Positions 16,452 through 24,846 of a DNA stretch of 64,000 nucleotides are shown piece by piece. Positions within the stretch are counted from its first letter, which is position 1. Each line of letters opens with the position of its first letter. Under the pieces are notes generated by a model. It saw nothing but the letters and a program-made list of their open reading frames with translations, had not been told where the DNA came from and made no database searches. The translations under genes and the position numbers were made by a program. The stretch comes from Actinoallomurus sp963736325 (GTDB lineage: Bacteria > Actinomycetota > Actinomycetes > Streptosporangiales > Streptosporangiaceae): contig CAVTOG010000008.1 in NCBI GenBank assembly GCA_963736325.1, positions 62,001-126,000 on the forward strand, read 5' to 3'.

Positions 16452-17804
16452 TTACGAGCGGGGCAGGGTGGCCAGCTCGGTGAGTAGCAGGATCTCTGCG
16501 AGGCAGGCGTTGGTGAAGTCGCCGAGGTGCAGGCTCTCGTTCGCGCCGTGTGCGCGGGAGTCGGGGTCCATGCCCGCGCTGGTCACGAGGATGGCGGCCT
16601 CAGGGAACGCGTCGGCGAACTCGGCGATGAACGGGATCGTGCCGCCGATTCCGACGTTGACCACGTCCTTGCCGTACGCGGCGGAAAACGCCGCGCGTGC
16701 CGCGTCGAAGACCGAGCCCTCCGTCGCGATCGTGCAGGGGCTGGCGGCCATACCACCGGTCACCTCTACCTGGACGCCCCACGGGGCCTTCTCTCGCAGG
16801 TGACGCACGAGTTTCTCGCGGCCCTCGGCTGCGTCTTCGCCGGGCGCCAGTCGCAGGCTGATTTTGGCGCGGGCCGTCGCGGCGAGCGTGTTGGAGGCGT
16901 TCGCCACCGGCGTCGCGTCGATCGCCAGGACCGTGCACGATGGCCGGCTCCAGATCCGCTCGGCGACGCTGCCGGTGCCGATGAGCCGGACGCCGTCGAG
17001 CAGGCCGGCTTCAGTGCGGAACCGGTGCTCGGGGTAGTCGTTCTCCGGCGCCGGGGCGGTGACCAGACCTTCGATGGCGACGTTGCCCTTGTCGTCGTGC
17101 AGAGTGGCCAGCAGGCGGCACAGGGCCGTGAGCGCGTCGGGGGTGGCGCCGCCGAACATGCCGGAGTGCACGGGGTGTTCCAGCACCCGTACCTCGGCAA
17201 TGCAGTCGCACATGCCACGCAGCGTCGTCGTGAACGCCGGGACGCCCACCTCAGGGTTGGCGGAGTCGGCGAGCACGATGACATCGGCCTTGAGTTTGTC
17301 GCGGTGGCGCTCGAGCATCGGGCCAAGGGTCGGCGAGCCGATTTCCTCCTCGCCTTCGACGAATACGATGACGCCGACCGGCGGATTCCCCTTGAAGACC
17401 CGAAGCGCCGCCAGGTGCGCGGCGATGCCGGCCTTGTCGTCGGAGGCGCCACGTCCGTAGAGGCGACCGTTCCGCTCGGTCGGCTCGAACGGCGCGCTCT
17501 CCCAGAGCGCCTCGTCACCGGTCGGCTGGACGTCGTGGTGCGCGTACAGCAGCACCGTCGGCATGCCCCTCGGTGCCGGGTAGCGCGCTAGGACGGCCGG
17601 CCGCCCGCCTTGGATGCCGTCGAGAATCTCGATGTCGGGCGCGCCGGCGCCGCGTAGGAGCTCGGCGGTCAGCTCGGCGGAGCGGCGGACCTCGGCGTCG
17701 CGGCCGCGGTCGGCGCTCACCGAGGGAATCTTGATCAGCTCATCCAGGTCACGGCGGACGGAGGGCAGGACCTCGGCGAGTGCTTTACGGAGATCTTCGC
17801 TCAT
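16452..17804 (-). CDS. M20 family metallopeptidase (dipeptidase-like)
   Basis: 450 residues from ATG 17804 (the frame opens at 17873 without a better start). M20 metal ligands and motifs are in order: LLYAHHDVQP, GRGASDDKAG, VEGEEEIGSP (catalytic Glu pair), LADSANPEVGVPA, and the C-terminal SRAHGANESLHL. The central dimerisation domain is present. The family removes amino acids from dipeptides or acts as carnosinase/succinyl-diaminopimelate desuccinylase; this layout matches cytosolic M20 dipeptidases. It could complete peptide breakdown started by the neighbouring oligopeptidase, though it is not clearly in the same operon. Confidence 0.9.
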   Translation of the reverse strand: MSEDLRKALAEVLPSVRRDLDELIKIPSVSADRGRDAEVRRSAELTAELLRGAGAPDIEILDGIQGGRPAVLARYPAPRGMPTVLLYAHHDVQPTGDEALWESAPFEPTERNGRLYGRGASDDKAGIAAHLAALRVFKGNPPVGVIVFVEGEEEIGSPTLGPMLERHRDKLKADVIVLADSANPEVGVPAFTTTLRGMCDCIAEVRVLEHPVHSGMFGGATPDALTALCRLLATLHDDKGNVAIEGLVTAPAPENDYPEHRFRTEAGLLDGVRLIGTGSVAERIWSRPSCTVLAIDATPVANASNTLAATARAKISLRLAPGEDAAEGREKLVRHLREKAPWGVQVEVTGGMAASPCTIATEGSVFDAARAAFSAAYGKDVVNVGIGGTIPFIAEFADAFPEAAILVTSAGMDPDSRAHGANESLHLGDFTNACLAEILLLTELATLPRS

Positions 17805-18189
17805 GGCAGTACATGTTGACATGTCATTCCAACAAGGAGACTGGTCGCGGCAATGCCGCGTGGTGGTATTCAATGATCACACCATGCCAAGGGTCTTCGG
17901 CGGATGGTCCGCAGGTCGGTGAGGCCGGCCGCGTCACGGTCGGCAGCGTTTCAAGGCGCGGCGCGCCGGATCCGCCTGCCGCAGTTCCTGGTGGAGCCGC
18001 CGGCCGGTTGGCGCTCGTAGGCCACGAGGAGAAGATCAGCCGGCGGCTGCGTGACGGTTTCGCCGCGGAACCGCGAGCGCCTACGGCAGGTGCGAGGGTG
18101 GAGTGAACAGCTATTGGTAACGGGTGAGACAGGCCCGAGCAGCGCGGTCACCTCAAGAGTCACCGCGCCGCTGCGCACCGAACCTGAGT
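17805..18189. other. intergenic stretch without a gene
   Basis: Between the starts and stops of two minus-strand genes. ACATGT is repeated near 17811-17824 just upstream of the M20 start (ACATGTTGACATGT), which could be a small operator. I see no coding sequence in the rest. Confidence 0.3.
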
Positions 18190-19731
18190 TCATGACGCTC
18201 GCGAAAATTCGGAGAGTCGACGGAATGGCATTTGCACGGGCTCGACCGGGTTAAATGCCGGAACGATGTGATCTGATCGGTAGACGATCACCGTTGGCTT
18301 CGTCATGAGGGGGATCCAGTAGGCGAGGTCGTTGATGCTGGCGCACGCCTTCGCGATGGCCTGGTGGCGCTCCGGGCCGATGTGCGCCTCGATGGCCTTT
18401 CGCACCAGGGCGATATTTGTCGGGTCGTGCGGAACGTTCTGCGAGAAGACCGGCGTCTTCACCGGGTCCATGTACCCGAGTATCAGCGATGGCGTGCTGC
18501 CACCTGTAACAATGTTGAGCGCCGCGTCGTACTTGCCCTTCGTCGCCGCGTTGAAGTATGCGCCGGCGTCGAGCACTGAAATTTCTGCCTTGAGGCCGAT
18601 ATCGTTCAGGTTCTGCTGGATGACCTGAGCTATCTTCGGTGCCTGGAGCGCACCGAAAGCGGTTGTGACAAAGATACGGAAACTCATGTTCTTGGCGCCC
18701 GCTTCCGTCACAAGCGCCTTGGCCTTTTCGACGTCTCTTCCGGGGGCGCCGAGGACGCCGGCGGGATCACAGGTATCCGGCAGGTTGCGAGGTGTGACAG
18801 CGGTTAGTTCACCGAGCCCGCCCAGGGCGTTGTCGACAACCTGCTTGCGATCGATGGCGAGTGCCACCGCCTGCCGGACCCGCTTGTCGCGGAACTTCGA
18901 TTCCGCCCCGTTCGGGTTGAGTAGGAGGTAGTAGTGATCGGTCGATCCCTGCACGATCACCTTGGTCTGTGGGTTGCCTGCGAGAATCTTCTGCGCGTCT
19001 GGGTTCGCCGTCGTCACGAAGTCGGCCTCACCGGTGCGGACGGCGGCAATCCGGGAGGCATCGTCGGGGATGAACTTGATCTGCAAGAGCCGTGCTCGAG
19101 GGAACCCCTGCTTCCAGTAATGCGGGTTGCGCTGGAAGGTCCAAGAGATCCCTTTGACGTGACTCCCTGAAACGAACGGGCCGGTGCCGAGAAGCTGCTT
19201 GTCGGGATCGAAGGTCCCCGAGGTCAGTTCTTTCCCTGGTAGCACCCAGAAGAGCTCTAGGCTGGCCGGGAGGTCGGGTACCGGAGCCGTCAACTTGACG
19301 TCGAACGTCAACCGGTCCACGGCGGTAACCGAGGAGACATTGGGGAACAGGAACGACAAGACCTTGGCCTTCTTGTACGCGTTCCAGGTGTCCACTATGT
19401 CCTCCGACGTCAGCGGCCGCCCGTTGGAGAACTTGACGCCGTTGCGCAGCTTGAACCGCCATGAAGTGTCCGAGGTCTGATGCCATTTCTCTGCCAACCC
19501 GGGACCTACCGTCAGATCCTTGTTCGGTGTCGTTAGAGTTTCATAGACGAGGCTGATGATATCGAATGCATGTACGTCTCCGGCCATCAAGGGATTGGTG
19601 TCGGCCGGGTCTGTCTCCTCACCCCACAACAGCGTGAATCCGCCACGACCTTCGGATGGTGGCGAGTGGCCTGTCAGGCTACACCCGCCGACGAGGAGCG
19701 CCATAACAATTAGCTGCATGATGCGCCGCAC
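18190..19731 (-). CDS. peptide-binding lipoprotein (SBP family 5, OppA/DppA-like)
   Basis: About 513 residues. The signal peptide ends in a lipobox (LLVGGC), so the mature protein is anchored outside the membrane. SBP_bac_5 features include WGEETDPADTNPL at the start, LAEKWHQTSDTSWRFKLRNGVKFSNGRPLTSEDI, LLGTGPF and VRQAVALAIDRKQV. GTG 19731 follows GGAGG by five bases; TTG 19743 is the other possible start. No permease or ATPase is nearby, so it must dock on a transporter encoded elsewhere or act as a sensor. It follows the prolyl oligopeptidase gene by about 110 bases with a palindrome between them. The fold matches the 59871 lipoprotein closely (shared NPHYW and GSTDHYYLL-like segments). 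Confidence 0.9.
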   Translation of the reverse strand: MRRIMQLIVMALLVGGCSLTGHSPPSEGRGGFTLLWGEETDPADTNPLMAGDVHAFDIISLVYETLTTPNKDLTVGPGLAEKWHQTSDTSWRFKLRNGVKFSNGRPLTSEDIVDTWNAYKKAKVLSFLFPNVSSVTAVDRLTFDVKLTAPVPDLPASLELFWVLPGKELTSGTFDPDKQLLGTGPFVSGSHVKGISWTFQRNPHYWKQGFPRARLLQIKFIPDDASRIAAVRTGEADFVTTANPDAQKILAGNPQTKVIVQGSTDHYYLLLNPNGAESKFRDKRVRQAVALAIDRKQVVDNALGGLGELTAVTPRNLPDTCDPAGVLGAPGRDVEKAKALVTEAGAKNMSFRIFVTTAFGALQAPKIAQVIQQNLNDIGLKAEISVLDAGAYFNAATKGKYDAALNIVTGGSTPSLILGYMDPVKTPVFSQNVPHDPTNIALVRKAIEAHIGPERHQAIAKACASINDLAYWIPLMTKPTVIVYRSDHIVPAFNPVEPVQMPFRRLSEFSRAS

Positions 19732-19754
19732 TTTGCCCTCCAATCTCTGGGTAG

Positions 19755-19773
19755 CGCTCCGAAGATCGGAGCG
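19755..19773. promoter_or_regulatory. palindrome upstream of the peptide-binding lipoprotein gene
   Basis: CGCTCCGA, a three-base spacer AGA, and TCGGAGCG form a perfect 8-bp inverted repeat 24 bases before the lipoprotein start. It could be an operator or an intercistronic hairpin. Confidence 0.45.
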
Positions 19774-19841
19774 TTGATGTATTTGAATTTGATGGTCGAG
19801 TTTCCTACGGCCCGACGGGTCAACTTGTTAAGTAGGATGAC

Positions 19842-21953
19842 TCAAAACCTCTTGCGATCCTTTCGATTACCGTTGCCGATCGGACAACCGCTCATTCCGA
19901 GCTGGTCGATCACGAATGCCAGCCAGGCGGTGTTCTGCCGGACCGCCGCATCCTTGGCAGTGGCCCAACCGTGACCCACGTTTTCCCAGACCCGCAGGAA
20001 CACCGGCCGGTCGCCGGCGGTTGCCTCCTGGAGCCGGGCGGCGAACTTGCGGCCGTGCCAGGGCGGGCAGCGGGGGTCGGTGTCGCCAACGTCGAGGTAG
20101 ACGGCCGGATAGGCAGTGCCGTCCTTGACGAGGTGGTAGGGCGAGATAGAGGCGAGGCGGGTGACCTCGTCGGGGTCGTCCGGGTTGCCGAGTTCCTCTG
20201 TCACCGCTGCGCGTCCGTAGCGCTCGCGGCAGGCACCGAGCAGGTCGAGCAGTGGAACGTGCGGGACGGCCGCACGCCACAAGTCGGGCCGTTGGGTGAT
20301 CGCCACCCCGGCCATGAGTCCGCCATTGGAGCCGCCGGCAACGGCCAAACGGTCGGCCGCGGCGCAGCCGCGTTCGATGAGGTCTTCGGCGACGGCGTAG
20401 AGGTCGTCGTAGCAGTTCTGTTTGTTGGCCATGCGCCCGCCCTGCCACCAGTGCAGGCCAAATTCGCCTCCGCCGCGCAGGTGGGCGTGAACGAACAGGC
20501 CCCCTGCCTCGACGAATGCGCCCATCGCCGACCTGGGAAACTGCGGCAGCAGCGGGACGTTGAAGCCGCCGTAGCCGTACACCAGGGCGGGCATCGGTAC
20601 GGAGGAGGGCAACTGGCGTGCACGGACGATGTGGTAGGGCACGCGGGTGCCGTCGCGCGAAGTTGCCCAATGGTCCTCGACCACCGCGTCGAGGCGGGCC
20701 TCCGGCTCCTTGATCGTCTCCACAGTGTCGTCGCCTGGCCGGTGCCGGTAGGCGCCCCATGACTGGGTGAGGGAGGAGAAGCCGAACACGTACTCGTCCG
20801 GGTGCCCTCTGGGCACCATCGTCATCAGCGGGAATGACGGCGCGGCCAGCGCGCCCCGCCCAGGGAGTGGGATCTGCCCGACTTCGGTTCCGACCTGGTC
20901 GATGATCCGGACGCGAGCGTAACTCTCGACGAGTTCGTTGACGTACAGCAGATCACCGACCGGGGTAACGGTGCGCAAGACAGCATCACCTTCCGGCACC
21001 ACGACTCGCCAGTTCGCCGGCTCGTTCGCCGCACCGGCCATGGGGATCGCCACCAATCGGCCGCGTGGCGCGTCGTGGTCGGTCACCGCAACGTATGCGT
21101 CGCCGACGACGTGGCCGGCGAAGGCGGCGTCAAGGTCGGTGACGAACGGGCGCCAGTCGCTGCCGCGGTCAGTGAGGTCGAGTACGGCGACGGGTCGTGG
21201 CCGCGTCAGGTTCTGGCTGGCCAACGCCCAACGGCCGTCGCGCGACACGAAGACACCCACATAGGCTTCGCCCGGCCCATCCGCCAGCGGCAGGGTTTCG
21301 GGTTCGCTCCGGGCTGGTTCGCCGATGTCGTGGCGGAACACCCGCAGCGTGAAATCCTCCAGGGGGCCGTGCAGGGCCACGTAGAAGAATCCGCAGGAAT
21401 CTGGCAGCCACTGGGCGCCGCCCATCCAGTTGTCCATCAATAGCTGCGGCGGACGGTCGGGGAGAGGTCGGCCCGATTCGACATCGGCAAGGCGGATCGT
21501 ATTGGTCTCGCTTCCGTCGTAGCACAGGCCGACGGCCAGGAGACGGCCGTCCGGCGAAGGCGAGAGCCAGGAGACGAGCGGAACTCGACCATGGTCATCG
21601 ACGTGGTCGACTGGGTCGAAAACGACCGTCCCTTCGCCCGCGGGTTCGTCGGCGGCAACGACACCGGCTTGGGCGGCCCCCTGAGCATGCTCGGTCCAGA
21701 ACCAGCGCCCGCCGGCGAACCGCGGCACCGAACCGATGCGCTCCACGGTGTGGTAGGCGACACGAGCGCGAAGCTGCTCGACTCCCGGCACCCCGGCCAC
21801 GTACGCATCGGCAAGCTCGGACTGGGCAGCCTGCCAGGTCATGACGGCCGGATCGAGGTCGTCCTCGAGAGCCCGGAACGGATCTGGCAACGAGATTCCT
21901 GCGAACACGTCCTTGTCATCGCCGCGGGGAAACGGCAGGTGGGTGAATGTCAT
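19842..21953 (-). CDS. prolyl oligopeptidase family serine peptidase (S9A)
   Basis: About 703 residues with the S9A layout: an N-terminal segment beginning FAGISLPDPFRALEDD, a beta-propeller, then an alpha/beta-hydrolase domain. The nucleophile motif is AGGSNGGLMAG (Ser near residue 540). The Asp region is YLDVGDTDPRCPPWHGRKFAARL and the catalytic His is NVGHGW. No signal peptide is visible, so it acts in the cytosol on short peptides, classically after proline. It lies 8-15 bases after the erythromycin-esterase-like gene and before a peptide-binding lipoprotein, forming a probable operon. Confidence 0.93.
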   Translation of the reverse strand: MTFTHLPFPRGDDKDVFAGISLPDPFRALEDDLDPAVMTWQAAQSELADAYVAGVPGVEQLRARVAYHTVERIGSVPRFAGGRWFWTEHAQGAAQAGVVAADEPAGEGTVVFDPVDHVDDHGRVPLVSWLSPSPDGRLLAVGLCYDGSETNTIRLADVESGRPLPDRPPQLLMDNWMGGAQWLPDSCGFFYVALHGPLEDFTLRVFRHDIGEPARSEPETLPLADGPGEAYVGVFVSRDGRWALASQNLTRPRPVAVLDLTDRGSDWRPFVTDLDAAFAGHVVGDAYVAVTDHDAPRGRLVAIPMAGAANEPANWRVVVPEGDAVLRTVTPVGDLLYVNELVESYARVRIIDQVGTEVGQIPLPGRGALAAPSFPLMTMVPRGHPDEYVFGFSSLTQSWGAYRHRPGDDTVETIKEPEARLDAVVEDHWATSRDGTRVPYHIVRARQLPSSVPMPALVYGYGGFNVPLLPQFPRSAMGAFVEAGGLFVHAHLRGGGEFGLHWWQGGRMANKQNCYDDLYAVAEDLIERGCAAADRLAVAGGSNGGLMAGVAITQRPDLWRAAVPHVPLLDLLGACRERYGRAAVTEELGNPDDPDEVTRLASISPYHLVKDGTAYPAVYLDVGDTDPRCPPWHGRKFAARLQEATAGDRPVFLRVWENVGHGWATAKDAAVRQNTAWLAFVIDQLGMSGCPIGNGNRKDRKRF

Positions 21954-21967
21954 GTGCACCTACTTGG

Positions 21968-23311
21968 CTAGTGGGCGGCTCTTTTGGAGACGGTCAGCAG
22001 AGCATTCGTCGTCGGTGTCGTCGCCGAGGTTTCCTTTATGAAGACGACTCCGTCATAGCTTGCTTTTAGGGTCATCGTGGTGCATGGCGGCGGATCGCTA
22101 TGAGCCCAACCCGCGCAGTGCATCTGACGCGGCCGTGTGAGCCATTCCTCGATCGCTTGGCCGCATGCGGCATTTCGCAGGTCGAGCATGAATTGATCAC
22201 TACCTGCCATAGATAGGTACCAGGCAAGCGAGCTCTCCGGCGCCGGAGGAACGGTGCCGATTTTGTGGTCTCCGAGCGTTTGGTCCGGGAGCATCTCCCT
22301 CGCCAGGTACTTGCCTCGATAAAATTCCATGGCAAAGGCGTAGTACTGGTCGCCCAGACAGGCCCGCAGACGGGAGCCCATGTTCTGCATCTCACCCCGG
22401 ACATCGTCATGAAATCCAATACCGACATGGAATGCGTGAGCCCAGATGACGATCCTGGCATCAGGCCCTGCACGGCCCAGCAGGTCAATAAGGTTGTGCG
22501 CCATATAGATAGACCTGGCGAAATTATTGAGTCCCGTCATTCGGGGTACGGGGGACAGGTGCTCATCGGGCAGCTCATCGGTGATATTGCAGGCGACCCA
22601 TTGCCGAATTACCGCCATCTCGCGCAGAATATATTCATACTCGTCGGGCGAGGTCATCTCGATGCATCGTCCTCGATTGGATGCCAGAGTGTCGGACAGA
22701 TCGCAGATACGCTGGAACAACCGCCGGTCGTGGCTCCGGTACGCGAGCAGCATCCCCTGCCGCTCCCCCCGCGCCACCGTCCGGAACAACTCCTCGACCG
22801 CGGCCGCATTTTCCGGGAGAACCGTTTGAAAATAGTTCAACACCCTTGCGCGACCCACTCGCGTGTGCCACATGTCCAGGCCCTTGAAGCGCACTTTTTC
22901 CGAGTCTGCGACGGATCGATTGTGTGCACGAAGCCAACGCAGGGTTTCGGCAAACTCCTCAACGTCCCACATGACATGGCCGAGTTCGGCGAGCGCCGTA
23001 AATTCGTTCCCGGTCCCGTTCAACACGTAGTCGTTGATCACCTGTGCGGACGAGTGACTACCCTCGATTGCGACAATGTTGAACCCCGTCTCGGTGACGA
23101 GGTGGCGCAACATCTGAAGCTTGTACTCGTAGAACTCTTTGGTACCGTGCGTCGCCTCCCCGAAGCCAACGGCTCTCACCCCCTCCAACATCCGGTCGAG
23201 AGCGGCCAGGTCGTCCGTTCCTCGCCCGGCACCGGACCCGCCGATTGGCATTGCATTTCGCCGTAGCCACGCGGCTGTCCCCACTGTGTTCACCGCATCC
23301 GAAGTTGCCAA
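21968..23311 (-). CDS. erythromycin esterase-like protein
   Basis: 447 residues from TTG 23311 with GGAGGG 4 bases upstream. The erythromycin-esterase-like family motifs are present: GFGEATHGTKEFYEYKLQMLRHL near the N-terminus, IEGSHSSAQVINDYVL, VMWDVEEFAETLRWLRAHN and IVIWAHAFHVGIG. EreA/EreB of this fold open macrolide lactones by metal-independent hydrolysis, but most genomic homologues have unknown substrates. Here it is the first gene of a unit with a prolyl oligopeptidase and a peptide-binding lipoprotein. A close paralogue lies at 61717-63015, again beside peptide genes, which argues for a role with a peptide or ester-linked peptide rather than erythromycin. Confidence 0.87.
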   Translation of the reverse strand: MATSDAVNTVGTAAWLRRNAMPIGGSGAGRGTDDLAALDRMLEGVRAVGFGEATHGTKEFYEYKLQMLRHLVTETGFNIVAIEGSHSSAQVINDYVLNGTGNEFTALAELGHVMWDVEEFAETLRWLRAHNRSVADSEKVRFKGLDMWHTRVGRARVLNYFQTVLPENAAAVEELFRTVARGERQGMLLAYRSHDRRLFQRICDLSDTLASNRGRCIEMTSPDEYEYILREMAVIRQWVACNITDELPDEHLSPVPRMTGLNNFARSIYMAHNLIDLLGRAGPDARIVIWAHAFHVGIGFHDDVRGEMQNMGSRLRACLGDQYYAFAMEFYRGKYLAREMLPDQTLGDHKIGTVPPAPESSLAWYLSMAGSDQFMLDLRNAACGQAIEEWLTRPRQMHCAGWAHSDPPPCTTMTLKASYDGVVFIKETSATTPTTNALLTVSKRAAH

Positions 23312-23743
23312 TTTCCCTCCGCCTGAATGGGGCCCGCGAGGCGGGCGAGACGTGGCGGGGGCAGGCCGATCACGAGGCGGCCGCTGCTCGCATGGAGTTC
23401 ATGGCTCTCATGTGGTTTCATCATCCCTCTGAGACTTCAGGTCATTGTCTCCGGTATATTGAACGAGTCGCCACAGTATGATGTGGGACTTACGTTGGCA
23501 CACTAGACCGGTCCCGAGTGAGGGGTAAAGATCACGTGCTGTCAGTGCAACAGCGGCGGGCCATACGCTGATCCGTGGTTGCTCGCACCATCGCCCAGGC
23601 CACCTGGACCCCGGTCGAGCAACGGCTTATCACCAACAGCCCACGACCGTCCTCCGAGGAGTTGGCGCAGCTGATCGCCGACGTCCTCCAGCAGCGAAAC
23701 ACGCAGGTCCGCCAGCTCACCATCACCCAGTCGGAAAGCGATC
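23312..23743. other. upstream region without a clear gene
   Basis: The first 150 bases should contain the promoter of the esterase operon. A plus-strand frame from 23575 contains a helical-looking stretch (SSEELAQLIADVLQQRNTQVRQLTI) that I cannot assign; it may be a fragment. Confidence 0.3.
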
Positions 23744-24050
23744 ATGGTCGGGGTCGCGTCGACGTCAGACCCGCAATCAGGCAAGTTCGACGTCTTCTAC
23801 CGCGATTTCGAGTCGCTGGTCACGGGCGGTCAGATCGCGCCGGCGTGGTCGCCGGACGGAAGGCTGCTCACGTACGTGGACGGCCCGGCGGACGACCGCC
23901 GCGGGTGGCTGGTGGACACCGCCACCGGCGAGAGGAGGCCGTTGATCGACCTCGCATTGGTCAGGGAGGACATCCGGCGGGTCACAGGCGAAACTCCCCC
24001 CTGCCGTGGTCTGCCCTTCACTGAGATCGCGTTCGCGTCGCCGGGCACGA
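23744..24050 (+). pseudogene. N-terminal propeller fragment of an S9 peptidase
   Basis: The frame FDVFYRDFESLVTGGQIAPAWSPDGRLLTYVDGP...GWLVDTATGERRPLIDL is the beginning of a beta-propeller of the DPP-IV/TolB-like kind seen in S9B peptidases. It ends at about 24050, where sequence belonging to an opposite-strand gene begins, and no catalytic domain follows. A truncated leftover. Confidence 0.5.
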
Positions 24051-24054
24051 TCGT

Positions 24055-24345
24055 ATGTCCGATGCCATGCGCCAGGTTGGCGCCGACGGTGGCCACGATG
24101 CCAACGCCGAGGCTCCGCTTGGCCAGGGCCGGTACCGGGCGATGCCGGCGGTTGGCGCCGAGGATGACCATTGAGGCGGCCTAGATCAGTCCATCGACGG
24201 TCAGGGGGACAAGGCGTGCCGTGGGACCGGACTCCCCGTGAGTTACCACGAGTTCGTATGCGTGCCGATAGGAGATGATCGCGGCGATCATCGCAACCGT
24301 CGTCACCGCCATGGCCGTTGTGATCCGGATCAGCCGATCGATCAC
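24055..24345 (-). pseudogene. DUF2637-type membrane protein with in-frame stop and lost C-terminus
   Basis: From GTG 24345: two membrane helices (about residues 8-27 and after residue 50). A TAG at 24183-24181 replaces a codon after VPLTVDGLI, where family members usually have tryptophan (inferred from memory of the family). The same frame continues with AASMVILGANRRHRPVPALAKRSLGVGIVATVGANLAHGIGH, then meets unrelated DNA. DUF2637 proteins are typical of conjugative actinobacterial elements (AICEs and plasmids). The start overlaps the stop of the preceding small gene (GTGA). Confidence 0.6.
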
Positions 24346-24530
24346 TGGGCGCCCTCTTCCCGCAGCGGCATCCATAGCTCGATGGTGACCGCACGAATCC
24401 CGCTGGAGTCGCGGAATGTGGGGGAGAGGAGGTGATCCGGGGCAGGCCTGTCCGGGAGGATTGTGTCGGCTTCGGCCAACTCGGGGGCGTTGATGAAGAT
24501 GCATAACTGGGTCGGGCGCCTCTGACTCAT
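24342..24530 (-). CDS. small hypothetical protein of an integrative element
   Basis: 62 residues (MSQRRPTQLCIFINAPELAE...ELWMPLREEGAQ). Its stop overlaps the GTG of the DUF2637-type gene, an organisation common in AICE gene strings. I recognise no domain. Confidence 0.5.
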   Translation of the reverse strand: MSQRRPTQLCIFINAPELAEADTILPDRPAPDHLLSPTFRDSSGIRAVTIELWMPLREEGAQ

Positions 24531-24673
24531 GGTCGAACCGGGCAACCATGTCCGCGAACTCCGGTCGTCTGTTTCGGCGGCGAACGGTGGGCGGTGGGCG
24601 GTGGGCGGTGGGCCATCATCGCTTTACGCTCGGGGAGCTGAAGGGCATTCTCGTCGTTGATCTTGCTCGCCAT
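24527..24673 (-). CDS. short ORF, possible element gene remnant
   Basis: ATG 24673 follows GGGAGAG and reads MASKINDENALQLPERKAMM, a natural-looking start. It then runs into a low-complexity Pro/His stretch encoded by a GTGGGCG tandem repeat (about 24590-24613). The 3' part is probably out of frame with the original gene. Confidence 0.35.
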   Translation of the reverse strand: MASKINDENALQLPERKAMMAHRPPPTAHRSPPKQTTGVRGHGCPVRP

Positions 24674-24702
24674 GGGGGCTTCTCTCCCGCCCGGGGGGCC
24701 AC

Positions 24703-24794
24703 GGGGAGCCAATTCGGGAGCCAACGCCATCAGGCTCCATCAGACCCATCGCGACTCCCTGCGGACGAAATCGCAGATGAGGAGCTCCCGGTCT
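24703..24794. repeat. 92-bp direct repeat, copy 1
   Basis: This segment and 29724-29815 align over 92 bases without gaps at about 88% identity (my hand count: 11 differences). A shorter version (GGGAGCCAAACCGGGAGCCA) lies after the integrase at about 14731. The repeat marks the region just beyond an integrase 3' end, near an attachment site. Confidence 0.75.
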
Positions 24795-24807
24795 GGCTCT
24801 GCGCAAG

Positions 24808-24846
24808 ATGGTGTTCATCGTTTCGGCACCTTTCGTGATGACCGGG
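24808..24846 (-). pseudogene. 3'-end scrap of an integrase gene
   Basis: About 39 bases almost identical to integrase codons near 14776-14812, encoding PVITKGAETMNTIL. They abut the stop of the helicase gene. This is an element-end remnant linked to the 92-bp repeat. Confidence 0.6.

Noticed and set aside
21968..23311. Macrolide resistance gene (ereA/ereB)
   Set aside because: Family membership is clear, but the context and the paralogue beside peptidases give no support for a macrolide substrate.
24590..24613. Tandem GTGGGCG-like units as a possible CRISPR or iteron array
   Set aside because: Only three or four short units without spacers; a simple tandem repeat inside an eroded ORF.
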